Origin: Bacteroides sp.
GTDB lineage: Bacteria; Bacillota; Clostridia; Oscillospirales; Acutalibacteraceae
Assembly: GCA_023665085.1 (NCBI GenBank)
Contig: JAMPEQ010000008.1
Coordinates: forward strand, 1 to 64,000
Reading direction: 5' to 3'
DNA: 64,000 nucleotides
Below, one piece after another: positions 54,098 through 62,765 of the stretch (the first letter of the stretch is position 1; each line of letters opens with the position of its first letter). The notes beneath the pieces were generated by a model. That model worked only from the letters and a program-made list of their open reading frames with translations. It was not told the origin of the DNA and did not search any database. A program made the position numbers and the translations under genes.

Positions 54098-55597
54098 TTA
54101 TTCTGCACCTTTGCAAGTCAGCACAACACCGACAGTTTTAAACAATATTTTTATATCAAGTCCTAATGACCAGTTGTCAATATAATCACAGTCCATTTTA
54201 ACAATATCTTCAAAATCTGTTATTTCTGATCTGCCTGATACCTGCCATATTCCTGTAATACCGGGATTAAATGACAGCCTTCTTTTATGATGACTTTCAT
54301 ATTTTTCAAATTCATCAATTGTAGGCGGTCTTGTACCAACAAGACTCATATCACCTTTAGCAACATTCCAGAATTGCGGAAGCTCGTCAATACTGAATTT
54401 TCGGATGAATTTTCCTACTTTTGTTATTCTTGGATCATCTTCCATTTTGAACATTAATCCGTTCATTTGATTCTGTTCCATAAGGGCAGCCTTGCGTTCT
54501 TCTGCATCAACATACATTGAACGCAGCTTGTATATATTAAATATACGTCCGTTTTTTCCGACTCTCTGCTGTTTGAAAATCAGCGGACCGGGTGATTCCA
54601 GCTTAAGCGGAATTGCCACAAGCAGAATAATCGGAAGTGAAATTATTGAACCTAGAATTCCGCCGATAAAGTCCAATATTGTTTTGATAATCAAGTGCTT
54701 TTCATTATGTACAGCAGGTGAAAATACAGCCATAGGATATCCGGCTTTTACATTACAGTTTATATTGTCAAATTTGCTTTCATTAACTATTTTTTCAAGA
54801 GATGGAATAGTCATATTAACAGTAATACCCATATCCTCGAGCTCTTCAATTATTCCTACTACCGTGTCACTGTATTCGGACGGAAGATTTATATATATTT
54901 CATCAATTGAGGCAGTTCTTATCCAGCCTAAAAGATTTTCTTTGTTTGCTACTACAGGAATTCCTTGAACATTATCAATTACATTTTCAGCAGTCTTTAC
55001 AAAAGTACTGCCGTTTTCTTCGGTATAAGCAGTATTTTTGATATACCCGCTTCCATTAAAGGAGGTATCCAGCAAAGCAACTGCCTTTATATTTTTGGTC
55101 CAGTCTGCTTTTAGCTTTTCTACAAATGTTTCAGCATTTTCGGTTATGGTTATAATTCCCGTTTGCGTAGCGTGTCGTGATTTGCTTGCATTGTTTAAAA
55201 GAAGCTTTTTAGTTATAAAGCGGAATAAGAGTGAGACAACTAAATGAATTAAAAATACGCCGAAAAATAAATATCTTGATTCGATTATTTCATTTTTTGT
55301 CAATATCAAAAGTACACCGAAACACGCGAATGTTAATACACTATTTCTTATGCATGAAACAAATTCCATTTTTTTGCTTCTTTTTGATAAATCAAGCGGA
55401 GACGCAAAAAGAAGAAAAATAACTAAAAATGAAACGGCAAGTGAATATGTTCGGTTTGACCATTCCTGCAACGAATAATCAGGAATTTTATGCATAATAC
55501 ATCCGAATATAAAAATCCCCAATAAATTTGAAACAATTAAAGCTATTAAATCAGTTAAAAACGTCGAAAGCCTTTGCGCTTTTTTTCTTTTTCGCAT
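54098..55597 (-). CDS. Polyprenyl-phosphate sugar-1-phosphate transferase
   Basis: 499 aa. Four N-terminal membrane helices, a nucleotide-binding-like CoA-binding region (about 140-280), a fifth membrane helix (about 310-330) and the C-terminal bacterial sugar transferase domain with KLRSMYVDAEERK, DDPRITKVGKFIRK, ELPQFWNV and RPP. This WcaJ/CpsE-like enzyme starts the repeat unit by moving a sugar phosphate to undecaprenyl phosphate. It follows cpsD by 12 bp. Confidence 0.93.
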   Translation of the reverse strand: MRKRKKAQRLSTFLTDLIALIVSNLLGIFIFGCIMHKIPDYSLQEWSNRTYSLAVSFLVIFLLFASPLDLSKRSKKMEFVSCIRNSVLTFACFGVLLILTKNEIIESRYLFFGVFLIHLVVSLLFRFITKKLLLNNASKSRHATQTGIITITENAETFVEKLKADWTKNIKAVALLDTSFNGSGYIKNTAYTEENGSTFVKTAENVIDNVQGIPVVANKENLLGWIRTASIDEIYINLPSEYSDTVVGIIEELEDMGITVNMTIPSLEKIVNESKFDNINCNVKAGYPMAVFSPAVHNEKHLIIKTILDFIGGILGSIISLPIILLVAIPLKLESPGPLIFKQQRVGKNGRIFNIYKLRSMYVDAEERKAALMEQNQMNGLMFKMEDDPRITKVGKFIRKFSIDELPQFWNVAKGDMSLVGTRPPTIDEFEKYESHHKRRLSFNPGITGIWQVSGRSEITDFEDIVKMDCDYIDNWSLGLDIKILFKTVGVVLTCKGAE

Positions 55598-55609
55598 TTT
55601 TTATGACAC

Positions 55610-56422
55610 CTACTTGTAGCGGTTGTAACCGCTGTATCCGTAATTGTAGTTATAATTATAGTTGTAATTATATCTGTATTTGCTGTATCTTGAATGATAG
55701 CTTCTTCTGTAATAAGAAGAATATCTTTTTCCTGTTGCATTAGCATCATTAAATACAAAGCCTAAAATCTGAGCGTCAATATTCTTTAATGCATTAACTG
55801 CAACTTTTACGTCCTGAATATCTGTTGTTTCAGATTTTACTACAAGTATGTAGCCGGTAGCCTTTAAAGCAAATGATGTTGCATCTGTAACAAGATTAAT
55901 AGGAGGTGTATCAATGAATACACAGTCGTAATGGCTTTTAACAAATTCCAGAAGCTTATCCATTCTGGCAGATGAAAGAAGCTCTGCGGGGTTTGGAGGA
56001 ATTTTACCTGCTGTAAGTACAGAAAGATTTTCTACATCTGTTTTTGATACCGTAATGCTGTCTGTAAGACCTGCAAGAATTTCGGATAAACCATTTTTAA
56101 CAGGTATTGAAAACATACGATGAATTGTAGGGTTTCTCATATCTGCATCAATAAGCAGAGTACGCTTTCCCATCTGAGCAAATGAGATAGCGAGATTTAT
56201 GGAGTTTATTGATTTACCATTGTTTGCAAGTGGACTTGAAACGATAAATATTGGGCATTTCTCTCCCTGCTGAGTGAAAAGGAGATTGGTTCTTATGGAA
56301 TTGTAAGCTTCTTTTACAACAAATGGAGACTCAGGACAAAGCATTTTTTTCTGATCGTCACGTGAAAAACCGGCAGTTCTTTGCTTTTTGCTTTGTTTTG
56401 CTTTAGCTTCAATTTTAGCCAT
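55610..56422 (-). CDS. cpsD: Capsule tyrosine kinase CpsD/CapB-like
   Basis: 270 aa BY-kinase. Walker A-like SSPLANNGKS (the first Gly is replaced), Walker A' TLLIDADMR and Walker B VFIDTPP are present. The last ~37 residues are mostly Tyr, Asn, Ser and Arg and include YNYNYNYNYNY: a large tyrosine cluster for autophosphorylation. The matching DNA (about 55639-55677) is a TATAAT/TTGTAG-type near-repeat that could change length. It works with the CpsC-like protein to control chain length and export. It lies one base from the cpsC-like gene. Confidence 0.92.
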   Translation of the reverse strand: MAKIEAKAKQSKKQRTAGFSRDDQKKMLCPESPFVVKEAYNSIRTNLLFTQQGEKCPIFIVSSPLANNGKSINSINLAISFAQMGKRTLLIDADMRNPTIHRMFSIPVKNGLSEILAGLTDSITVSKTDVENLSVLTAGKIPPNPAELLSSARMDKLLEFVKSHYDCVFIDTPPINLVTDATSFALKATGYILVVKSETTDIQDVKVAVNALKNIDAQILGFVFNDANATGKRYSSYYRRSYHSRYSKYRYNYNYNYNYNYGYSGYNRYK

Positions 56423-56423
56423 A

Positions 56424-57215
56424 TCAGTTTTCCTCCTTTTCTGTTATTGTTAAATTAATTCCTGCTTTGGCATTATCTACGGCAGGTATTTCTGTATTCG
56501 AAGATTTTGATTTTTCAGCAGTAGGTACAAGTCTTGGAATTGAGCCGAGAATAGGAATATCGAATTCTCTTTCCAAATCCTTTTCGTCCTTGATGCTTGT
56601 ATCAAATAATTCTTTAAGAAAGAAGAACGCAAAGCTGAGAGCAAAGCCTGCAATTAAACCCATAAGAACATTTTTCTTTACATTTGGTGAAGATGGAGAT
56701 TTAGGCTCTACAGCATTATCAATGATTGATACGCCGCCGACCTTAATTATATTTACAATTTCATCAGGGCATGTATCTGCAATAGCGTTTGCAATATCCG
56801 CAGCTGTTTTAGGATTTGTGCTTGTAATGCTTATCTGGAATGCAATTGTGTCTTCAATTTGAGAGCAGCTGAGCATGCCTTTTATTTGACCTGCGGAAAT
56901 TTTATTGTCAAATCTGTCGGACACTTTTTCTAAAAAAGCATTGCTCTTTACAACCTCAAGATATGTTTTTACTAATTTTTCAGAGGCGTCAATACCTCCT
57001 GATGTTATGCTGTTGTCAGAGCCGAGAATATATCCGTTATCACTGTATGCATAAAGTTTTACCGAAGCGGTATATTTCGGTTCGATGAAAAAGTTTGTAT
57101 AGCAGGCGGCAAGTATTCCGCCGATTATGGCAATAATAACTATAAATATTGCTTTTTTCTTAAGCATTTCAAAGACTTTTCTTAAGTCAATTTCTATTTC
57201 TCTATTCTCTTCCAT
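56424..57215 (-). CDS. cpsC: Chain-length regulator CpsC/Wzz-like
   Basis: About 263 aa from ATG 57215 after GGAGGG. Two membrane helices (about 27-47 and 185-205) flank an outside domain. A proline motif (VEPKSPSSP) precedes the second helix. The cytoplasmic tail activates the tyrosine kinase encoded next. It sets the length of the polysaccharide and is the first gene of the operon. Confidence 0.92.
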   Translation of the reverse strand: MEENREIEIDLRKVFEMLKKKAIFIVIIAIIGGILAACYTNFFIEPKYTASVKLYAYSDNGYILGSDNSITSGGIDASEKLVKTYLEVVKSNAFLEKVSDRFDNKISAGQIKGMLSCSQIEDTIAFQISITSTNPKTAADIANAIADTCPDEIVNIIKVGGVSIIDNAVEPKSPSSPNVKKNVLMGLIAGFALSFAFFFLKELFDTSIKDEKDLEREFDIPILGSIPRLVPTAEKSKSSNTEIPAVDNAKAGINLTITEKEEN

Positions 57216-57256
57216 GATTCCCTCCATGTGCTTTTAGAATATAATTGTACAAAAAT

Positions 57257-57285
57257 ATTATACCAAACATGCATATTCAAGTCAA
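57257..57285 (-). promoter_or_regulatory. Promoter of the polysaccharide operon
   Basis: On the minus strand TTGACT (57285-57280), a 17-bp spacer and TATAAT (57262-57257), about 42 bp ahead of cpsC. All genes down to 43394 lie on the same strand with small gaps, so a ~14-kb transcript is possible. Confidence 0.75.
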
Positions 57286-57401
57286 CGAGTATATTATAAA
57301 TAATTTATTATATTTTATTATATAATATTATGAGCATTATGTAATATTTTGTTATTAGTAATATTCAAGAAACGATTATAAAAGATTGAATGTATTCAAG
57401 T

Positions 57402-57437
57402 AAAAACTGCCTCTGCTTTAGCAGAGGCAGTTTTTTT
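57402..57437. terminator. Bidirectional terminator after the Dabb gene
   Basis: AAAAACTGCCTCTGC (57402-57416), loop TTTA and the exact complement (57421-57435) make a 15-bp stem with A and T tails. Confidence 0.9.
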
Positions 57438-57448
57438 ACTTATGAGGT

Positions 57449-57739
57449 TTATATGTTATAATCAATTGCTACAGAGCTTTCACGGACCTTGTGAATGTAT
57501 TTTTTTACTACGTTGCAGTGATATTCGTCGTTCTGATAGTCTTCTAATGCTTTTTCGTTTTCAACTGTTACCTGCAGGATAACGTCGTAAGAACGTTCGG
57601 AATGCAAAAAGTCGATTCCTACTTCGATTGATTTAAGCTGAGGAACTTTGCCCTCCATTGATTTTAATATTTCAGCTGTTTTTTGACAGCTTTCAGGGCT
57701 GTTATCTTTTAGCTTGAAACAAACAATGTGTTTTATCAT
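57449..57739 (-). CDS. Dabb-domain (stress-responsive alpha/beta barrel) protein
   Basis: 96 aa. MIKHIVCFKL, the repeated beta-strand pattern and DYQNDEYHCNVVKKYI match the dimeric alpha-beta barrel (Dabb) family. ATG 57739 follows GAAAGGA. Members are small stress-related or catalytic proteins; the role is not clear. The gene follows rny by about 65 bp. Confidence 0.85.
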   Translation of the reverse strand: MIKHIVCFKLKDNSPESCQKTAEILKSMEGKVPQLKSIEVGIDFLHSERSYDVILQVTVENEKALEDYQNDEYHCNVVKKYIHKVRESSVAIDYNI

Positions 57740-57804
57740 AAAGTTTTTCCTTTCTAAAAAAACGACACCAGAATTCAATTGAAATCTGATGTCGGTAAAA
57801 TTTA

Positions 57805-59361
57805 TTATTTTGCTATATCGCTTGCTCTTGATTCTCTGATAATGTTTACCTTAATCTGACCGGGGTATTCCATTTCATTTTCAATCTTTTTAGCAATTTC
57901 ATGTGCTATGTATGGCATTCTGCTATCGTCAATGACATTAGGCTTAACCATAACTCTGACCTCTCTGCCTGCCTGAATAGCATATGCTCTTTCAACTCCG
58001 TCAAAGCTTGTTGAAATCTCTTCAAGCTGCTGAAGTCTCTTGATATAGTTTTCAATGTTTTCTCTTCTTGCACCTGGACGTGCTGCTGATACTGCGTCGG
58101 CTGCCTGTACAAGACATGCAACAACGGTTTTGCATTCAATTTCACCGTGGTGTGCGGCAATGGCATGCACCACACCTTCATTTTCTTTGAATTTTCTTGC
58201 GTATTCAACGCCGAGAGCAATATGCGAGCCTTCCATTTCATGATCGAGTGCTTTACCGATATCGTGAAGAAGACCGGCTCTTCTTGCAAGCCTTTCATCA
58301 GCTCCGATTTCTGCAGCCATCAAGCCTGCAATATAGGATACTTCAAGGCTGTGCTTGAGTACACTTTGTCCATAAGAGGTACGATATTTCAGCTTACCGA
58401 GAAGCTTAACAAGTTCCGGATGAACCTGTCCGCAGTTAGCTGAAAGTACAGCTTTTTCACCCTCCTGCTTAATGATGGCATTAACCTCTTTTGTGCTCTT
58501 TTCAAAGAACTCTTCAATTTTGGTAGGATGGATGCGTCCGTCCTGAATAAGACGTTCAAGAGTAAGTCTTGCAATCTCTCTTCTTACAGGATCAAATGAG
58601 CTGATTGTAATGGCTTCAGGTGTGTCATCGATGATTAATTCAACACCTGTAATAGTCTCAATGGAGCGGATATTTCTGCCTTCGCGTCCAATGATTCTGC
58701 CCTTCATTTCATCATTCGGAAGGGCAACTACAGAAACGGTTGTTTCTGCTGTGTGGTCTGCTGCACAACGCTGGATAGCAGTTCCGATGATTTCTCTTGC
58801 GATAATTTCGCTCTGATCTCGAATCATCTGCTCGTATTCAAGAATACGCTTGCTCTTTTCTGTGTCAAGCTCTTCACCCAAAGAAGCTAAAAGCTGTTCT
58901 TTTGCTTCCTCCTGTGTTAATCCTGAAATGCGTTCCAGCATATCAAACTGGCTTTTCTTGATGCCGTCAACTTCGAGTATTTTTTCGTCCAACTGTTTTT
59001 GCTTTTCGCTTAAAGCATCAGTTTTACGTTCAATTGATTCAGCTCGCTTATCAAGATGTTCTTCTCTTTGATTAAGACGAGTTTCTTGTCTTTGCACCTC
59101 ACTTCTTCTTTCGCGGATTTCTTTGTCCGCATCAGAACGAAGCTTGTGTATTTCGTCCTTAGCTTCAACTATGCGAGACTTTTTTGTAGCCTCAGCTTCA
59201 GCAAGGGCATTGTTAATTATTTTTGTAGCTTCCTGTGTGGCAGAGCCAATTTCCTTTTCGCTTGTTTTTCTGCGATGTTCACCGCCAAGCACAAAACCTA
59301 CTACACCAAAAATAACAGCGCACGCAACGCCGACAATTATAGGAACAATTACACTACTCAT
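57805..59361 (-). CDS. rny: Ribonuclease Y
   Basis: About 518 aa. One N-terminal membrane helix (about 3-25), a long coiled coil (about 30-200), a KH domain with GRIIGREGRNIRSIE, and an HD domain with LLHDIGKALDHE. This is the membrane-bound endoribonuclease that starts mRNA decay in many Firmicutes. ATG 59361 lies six bases from AAGGAGGTG. It has its own promoter. Confidence 0.97.
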   Translation of the reverse strand: MSSVIVPIIVGVACAVIFGVVGFVLGGEHRRKTSEKEIGSATQEATKIINNALAEAEATKKSRIVEAKDEIHKLRSDADKEIRERRSEVQRQETRLNQREEHLDKRAESIERKTDALSEKQKQLDEKILEVDGIKKSQFDMLERISGLTQEEAKEQLLASLGEELDTEKSKRILEYEQMIRDQSEIIAREIIGTAIQRCAADHTAETTVSVVALPNDEMKGRIIGREGRNIRSIETITGVELIIDDTPEAITISSFDPVRREIARLTLERLIQDGRIHPTKIEEFFEKSTKEVNAIIKQEGEKAVLSANCGQVHPELVKLLGKLKYRTSYGQSVLKHSLEVSYIAGLMAAEIGADERLARRAGLLHDIGKALDHEMEGSHIALGVEYARKFKENEGVVHAIAAHHGEIECKTVVACLVQAADAVSAARPGARRENIENYIKRLQQLEEISTSFDGVERAYAIQAGREVRVMVKPNVIDDSRMPYIAHEIAKKIENEMEYPGQIKVNIIRESRASDIAK

Positions 59362-59504
59362 AGACAGCACCTCCTTCTGTTAAAATTTCTAGTTAATTAC
59401 CATCAGAAAAGGTACAGTTCAAATGCAATTTATTAAGTCAAAAATTGATTATTTCTATTCACTGGCTATGAATACTAAATATCTATTTTAATAACTACCT
59501 TAAT

Positions 59505-59533
59505 AATATACACCTATATGTTGTATATGTCAA
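59505..59533 (-). promoter_or_regulatory. Promoter of rny
   Basis: On the minus strand TTGACA (59533-59528), a 17-bp spacer and TATATT (59510-59505). This implies a leader of about 130 nt. Confidence 0.65.
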
Positions 59534-59570
59534 GTTGTAATTATTTCACAGTATGCATTAGGCAGAAGAA

Positions 59571-59597
59571 AACGGCAGTCATTATTTGACTGCCGTT
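59571..59597 (-). terminator. Terminator after the GDPD gene
   Basis: AACGGCAGTCA (59571-59581) and TGACTGCCGTT (59587-59597) form an 11-bp stem, with TTTTCTTCT following on the minus strand. Confidence 0.85.
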
Positions 59598-59609
59598 GGA
59601 TTGGAAATT

Positions 59610-60626
59610 TTATTTGATTTCACTTTTTACCTTATAAAGCTTGTCAGGATAGTCTGTCATAATACAGTCTGCTCCGATGCTGATAAGATATTTCATATCC
59701 TCTTCGTCATTTACTGTCCAGTACTGAACTGCAATGTTATTTTTGTGTGCATAATTAATAACAGTGGTTGTTGCGGTATTCAAGCCCAGATTTTTGAATG
59801 GAGGACAATAAGGAATCTGCAAAGCATCGCAAGGCGGTTCATAGCTTTTGCTGTTGGTAAGTGCTGCAAGCCAGAATTTAATTGCTTCAACTATACCTGT
59901 GCTTCTTGTCATATCAGGATAGTTTTCGTCAACATATTCACTGATTTCACCATGGAATGTTCCGAAAATTACTCTGTCAAGAATGTTTTTTTTCTGAAGA
60001 ATTTTATAGAGTATATCTACACCTTTTCTGCCGAGATCGTCGCTGTTCTTGATTTCGATAATATATTTATAGTCACCGACTGACATGAGATAGTCAAGTA
60101 CATCTTCAACTCTTAAAATCTTTAAATCGTCTGTAACCTGATCACCGCTTAAATCTTTGTAAGGGGATTGACCGTCATCAGTTTCAAATTTGGCACCCAT
60201 ATTAAGCTGACGGAGCTCTTCATAAGTTTTGGTTTCGGGGCGAACATCTTCTTCACCGAACACCTCAACACAATCAGATGTTCTGTCAAGAGTATCATCA
60301 TGCAGAAGTACAAGGACATCATCCTTGGTGATATGCAGATCAAATTCAAATACATCAATTTTGAAATCAGGATTTTCTGCGCAGTTTTTGAATGCCATCA
60401 TAGTTTCTTCGGGAGCAATTCCTCCGCCGCTGCGGTGACCTGAAATATCTGTTTCTGTAAGTATGTATGGGTTGGTTGTTTCATAGCTTTGAAGATTTTT
60501 CGGATCTGATTTATGGTTGCCTGCTGCAGTAAGCAGTATAGCAATTGCACCGATTATACAAACGATAATAATCAAAGCCTTAAGCCATTTTTTACTTTTC
60601 TTTTTTTCTTTAGTTTTAACCGCCAT
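59610..60626 (-). CDS. Membrane-anchored glycerophosphodiester phosphodiesterase
   Basis: About 338 aa from ATG 60626 after AGAGG. A basic N-terminus and one membrane helix (about 17-37) place the GDPD domain outside. The domain keeps GHRSGGGIAPEETM, EFDLHITKDDVLVLLHD and the C-terminal VQYWTVNDEED, so catalytic His, Glu and Asp residues are present. It hydrolyses glycerophosphodiesters, perhaps from lipids or teichoic acid. It is divergent from htpG. Confidence 0.92.
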   Translation of the reverse strand: MAVKTKEKKKSKKWLKALIIIVCIIGAIAILLTAAGNHKSDPKNLQSYETTNPYILTETDISGHRSGGGIAPEETMMAFKNCAENPDFKIDVFEFDLHITKDDVLVLLHDDTLDRTSDCVEVFGEEDVRPETKTYEELRQLNMGAKFETDDGQSPYKDLSGDQVTDDLKILRVEDVLDYLMSVGDYKYIIEIKNSDDLGRKGVDILYKILQKKNILDRVIFGTFHGEISEYVDENYPDMTRSTGIVEAIKFWLAALTNSKSYEPPCDALQIPYCPPFKNLGLNTATTTVINYAHKNNIAVQYWTVNDEEDMKYLISIGADCIMTDYPDKLYKVKSEIK

Positions 60627-60729
60627 AATGATACCTCTTTTATTATTTGATACTAATATATTATTAGAAATCAACATAAAAGTCAACAAATGATTGCGTA
60701 TCATTGTACAATTTTATTAAAACACAGTA

Positions 60730-60757
60730 TTGACAATTAGAAAATTATGGGTATAAT
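60730..60757 (+). promoter_or_regulatory. Promoter of htpG
   Basis: TTGACA (60730-60735), a 16-bp spacer and TATAAT (60752-60757); transcription should start at about 60764, inside the CIRCE element. Confidence 0.8.
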
Positions 60758-60762
60758 AAATA

Positions 60763-60789
60763 TTAGCACTCAAGCTTTGAGAGTGCTAA
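60763..60789 (+). promoter_or_regulatory. CIRCE element (HrcA operator)
   Basis: TTAGCACTC - nine bases - GAGTGCTAA is a perfect match to the CIRCE consensus. HrcA bound here would block the htpG promoter until heat or misfolded protein titrates the GroE system. Confidence 0.96.
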
Positions 60790-60812
60790 TTACGTAAAGC
60801 AAGGTGATAAAA

Positions 60813-62693
60813 ATGAGAAAAAAACAGTTTAAGGCAGAGTCAAAAAAACTGCTGGACATGATGATTAACTCAATTTATACACATAAGGAAATATTCCTTC
60901 GTGAGCTTATTTCAAATGCCAGCGATGCTATGGATAAGCTTTATTTTAAATCTTTGACTGATGATAGCGTAAAGCTGGCGAAAGATGATTTTAAAATTCA
61001 GATTGACGTTGACAAGGATTCACGCACCATTACTTTGACTGATAATGGTATAGGTATGACTGCTGATGAGCTTGAAAGCAATCTTGGCACTATTGCTAAA
61101 AGCGGTTCGCTGAATTTTAAACAGGAAAATGCCGATGATGAGAAAGCTGATGATATTTCAGTTATCGGTCAGTTTGGCGTAGGCTTTTATTCTTCCTTTA
61201 TGGTTGCAGATAAGGTTGAAGTAGTTTCTAAGGCTTTTGGATCAGATACTGCTAATAAGTGGGTGTCTTCAGGTGTTGACGGATATACAATTGAAGAATG
61301 CAGTAAGGAAGATGCGGGTACGGTAATCACTCTTTATATTAAAGAAGATAATGAAAACGAAAAATACAGTGACTATCTTGAGGAATATAAAATTTCTGAA
61401 CTCGTTAAGAAATACAGCGATTATATTCGTTATCCTATTTGTATGGAAATGAGCCATCAAGTGCCTGATCCTGAAAAGGAAGGGGAGTATATCACAGAAA
61501 TTACTAATGATACACTCAATTCAATGGTCCCGCTCTGGAGAAAGTCAAAAAGTGAGATTGAAGAGAATGAATATAATGAATTCTACAAAAATAAATTTTT
61601 TGACTACAATAATCCGCTTTCTGTAATTCATTCAAAGACTGAGGGACAGGCTACCTTTGATGCCCTTATGTTTATACCTGAAAATCCGCCTTATGATTTC
61701 TACAGCAAGGAGTATGAAAAGGGATTACAGCTTTATTCAAACGGTGTTTTGATTATGGAAAAGTGTGCTGACCTTCTTCCTGATTATTTCAGCTTTGTAA
61801 AGGGACTTGTTGACAGTGCTGATTTGAGCCTGAATATAAGCAGAGAGATGCTTCAGCATGACCATCAGCTTAAAATTATTGCTAAGGCTATTGATAAAAA
61901 GCTTAAAAATGAGCTTAAAAAAATGCTGAATAATGACAGAGAAAAGTATGAAAAGTTTTTCAAAGCTTTTGGTGTTCAGCTTAAATTTGGTGTCTATGCA
62001 AATTACGGAATGGAAAAGGATGCACTTAAGGATTTGCTTCTGTTTGCTTCATCAAATGATGACGGTCTAACAACTCTTAAAGAATATGTTGGCAGAATGG
62101 CAGATTCACAGGATACTATTTATTATGCCTGCGGAGAGAATACACAGAAGATTGCAATGATTCCTCAGATGGATGCCGTTAAGGAAAAAGGCTATGAAGT
62201 GCTTTACTTTACTGACGAAGTTGATGAGTTTGCTATTCAGATGCTTATGGAATATGAGGGCAAGCATTTTGCTAATATCTGCAAGGAGGATTTAGATCTT
62301 TCTACAGAAGCAGAAAAAGAAGCTATTGACAAGAAAAATGAGGACTCAAAGGAACTTCTTGACAAAATGAAAGATGCTCTTGGCAATAAAGTATCATCTG
62401 TAAAGCTTTCAAACAAACTTGGCTCACATCCGGTATCACTCTCAAGCGAAGGCTATGTTTCTCTTGAAATGGAAAAGGTGCTTAATGCTATGCCTGGAGC
62501 AAATCAGGGTGTAAAAGCTCAGCTTGTGCTTGAGATTAATTCAAATCATAAGGTTTTTGAAAAGCTTGCATCTGCAGATGATGATGCACTTGCAAAATAC
62601 ACCAAGCTGCTTTATTCGTCAGCAAGACTTATTGCAGGTCTTGATATTGAAAATCCAACAGAATTTTCAGATGTGATTGCAGATTTGATGTAA
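60813..62693 (+). CDS. htpG: Chaperone HtpG (Hsp90)
   Basis: About 626 aa, normal length. The ATP-binding N-domain has ELISNASDAMDKL, LTDNGIGM and GQFGVGFYSSF; middle and C-terminal domains are complete, without the C-terminal MEEVD of eukaryotic forms. ATG 60813 follows AAGGTGAT. Unlike the class III, CtsR-independent htpG of Bacillus, this one has a CIRCE element and so belongs to the HrcA regulon. Confidence 0.97.
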   Translation: MRKKQFKAESKKLLDMMINSIYTHKEIFLRELISNASDAMDKLYFKSLTDDSVKLAKDDFKIQIDVDKDSRTITLTDNGIGMTADELESNLGTIAKSGSLNFKQENADDEKADDISVIGQFGVGFYSSFMVADKVEVVSKAFGSDTANKWVSSGVDGYTIEECSKEDAGTVITLYIKEDNENEKYSDYLEEYKISELVKKYSDYIRYPICMEMSHQVPDPEKEGEYITEITNDTLNSMVPLWRKSKSEIEENEYNEFYKNKFFDYNNPLSVIHSKTEGQATFDALMFIPENPPYDFYSKEYEKGLQLYSNGVLIMEKCADLLPDYFSFVKGLVDSADLSLNISREMLQHDHQLKIIAKAIDKKLKNELKKMLNNDREKYEKFFKAFGVQLKFGVYANYGMEKDALKDLLLFASSNDDGLTTLKEYVGRMADSQDTIYYACGENTQKIAMIPQMDAVKEKGYEVLYFTDEVDEFAIQMLMEYEGKHFANICKEDLDLSTEAEKEAIDKKNEDSKELLDKMKDALGNKVSSVKLSNKLGSHPVSLSSEGYVSLEMEKVLNAMPGANQGVKAQLVLEINSNHKVFEKLASADDDALAKYTKLLYSSARLIAGLDIENPTEFSDVIADLM

Positions 62694-62723
62694 TAAATAA
62701 ATTTTATAACTTTATAAAACCAA

Positions 62724-62765
62724 CAGCGGACTGTTTCAATCGAGACAGTCCGCTGCTGATTTTTA
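62724..62765. terminator. Bidirectional terminator between htpG and the transglutaminase-like gene
   Basis: CAGCGGACTGT (62724-62734) and ACAGTCCGCTG (62745-62755) form an 11-bp stem followed by a T-rich stretch. Confidence 0.85.
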
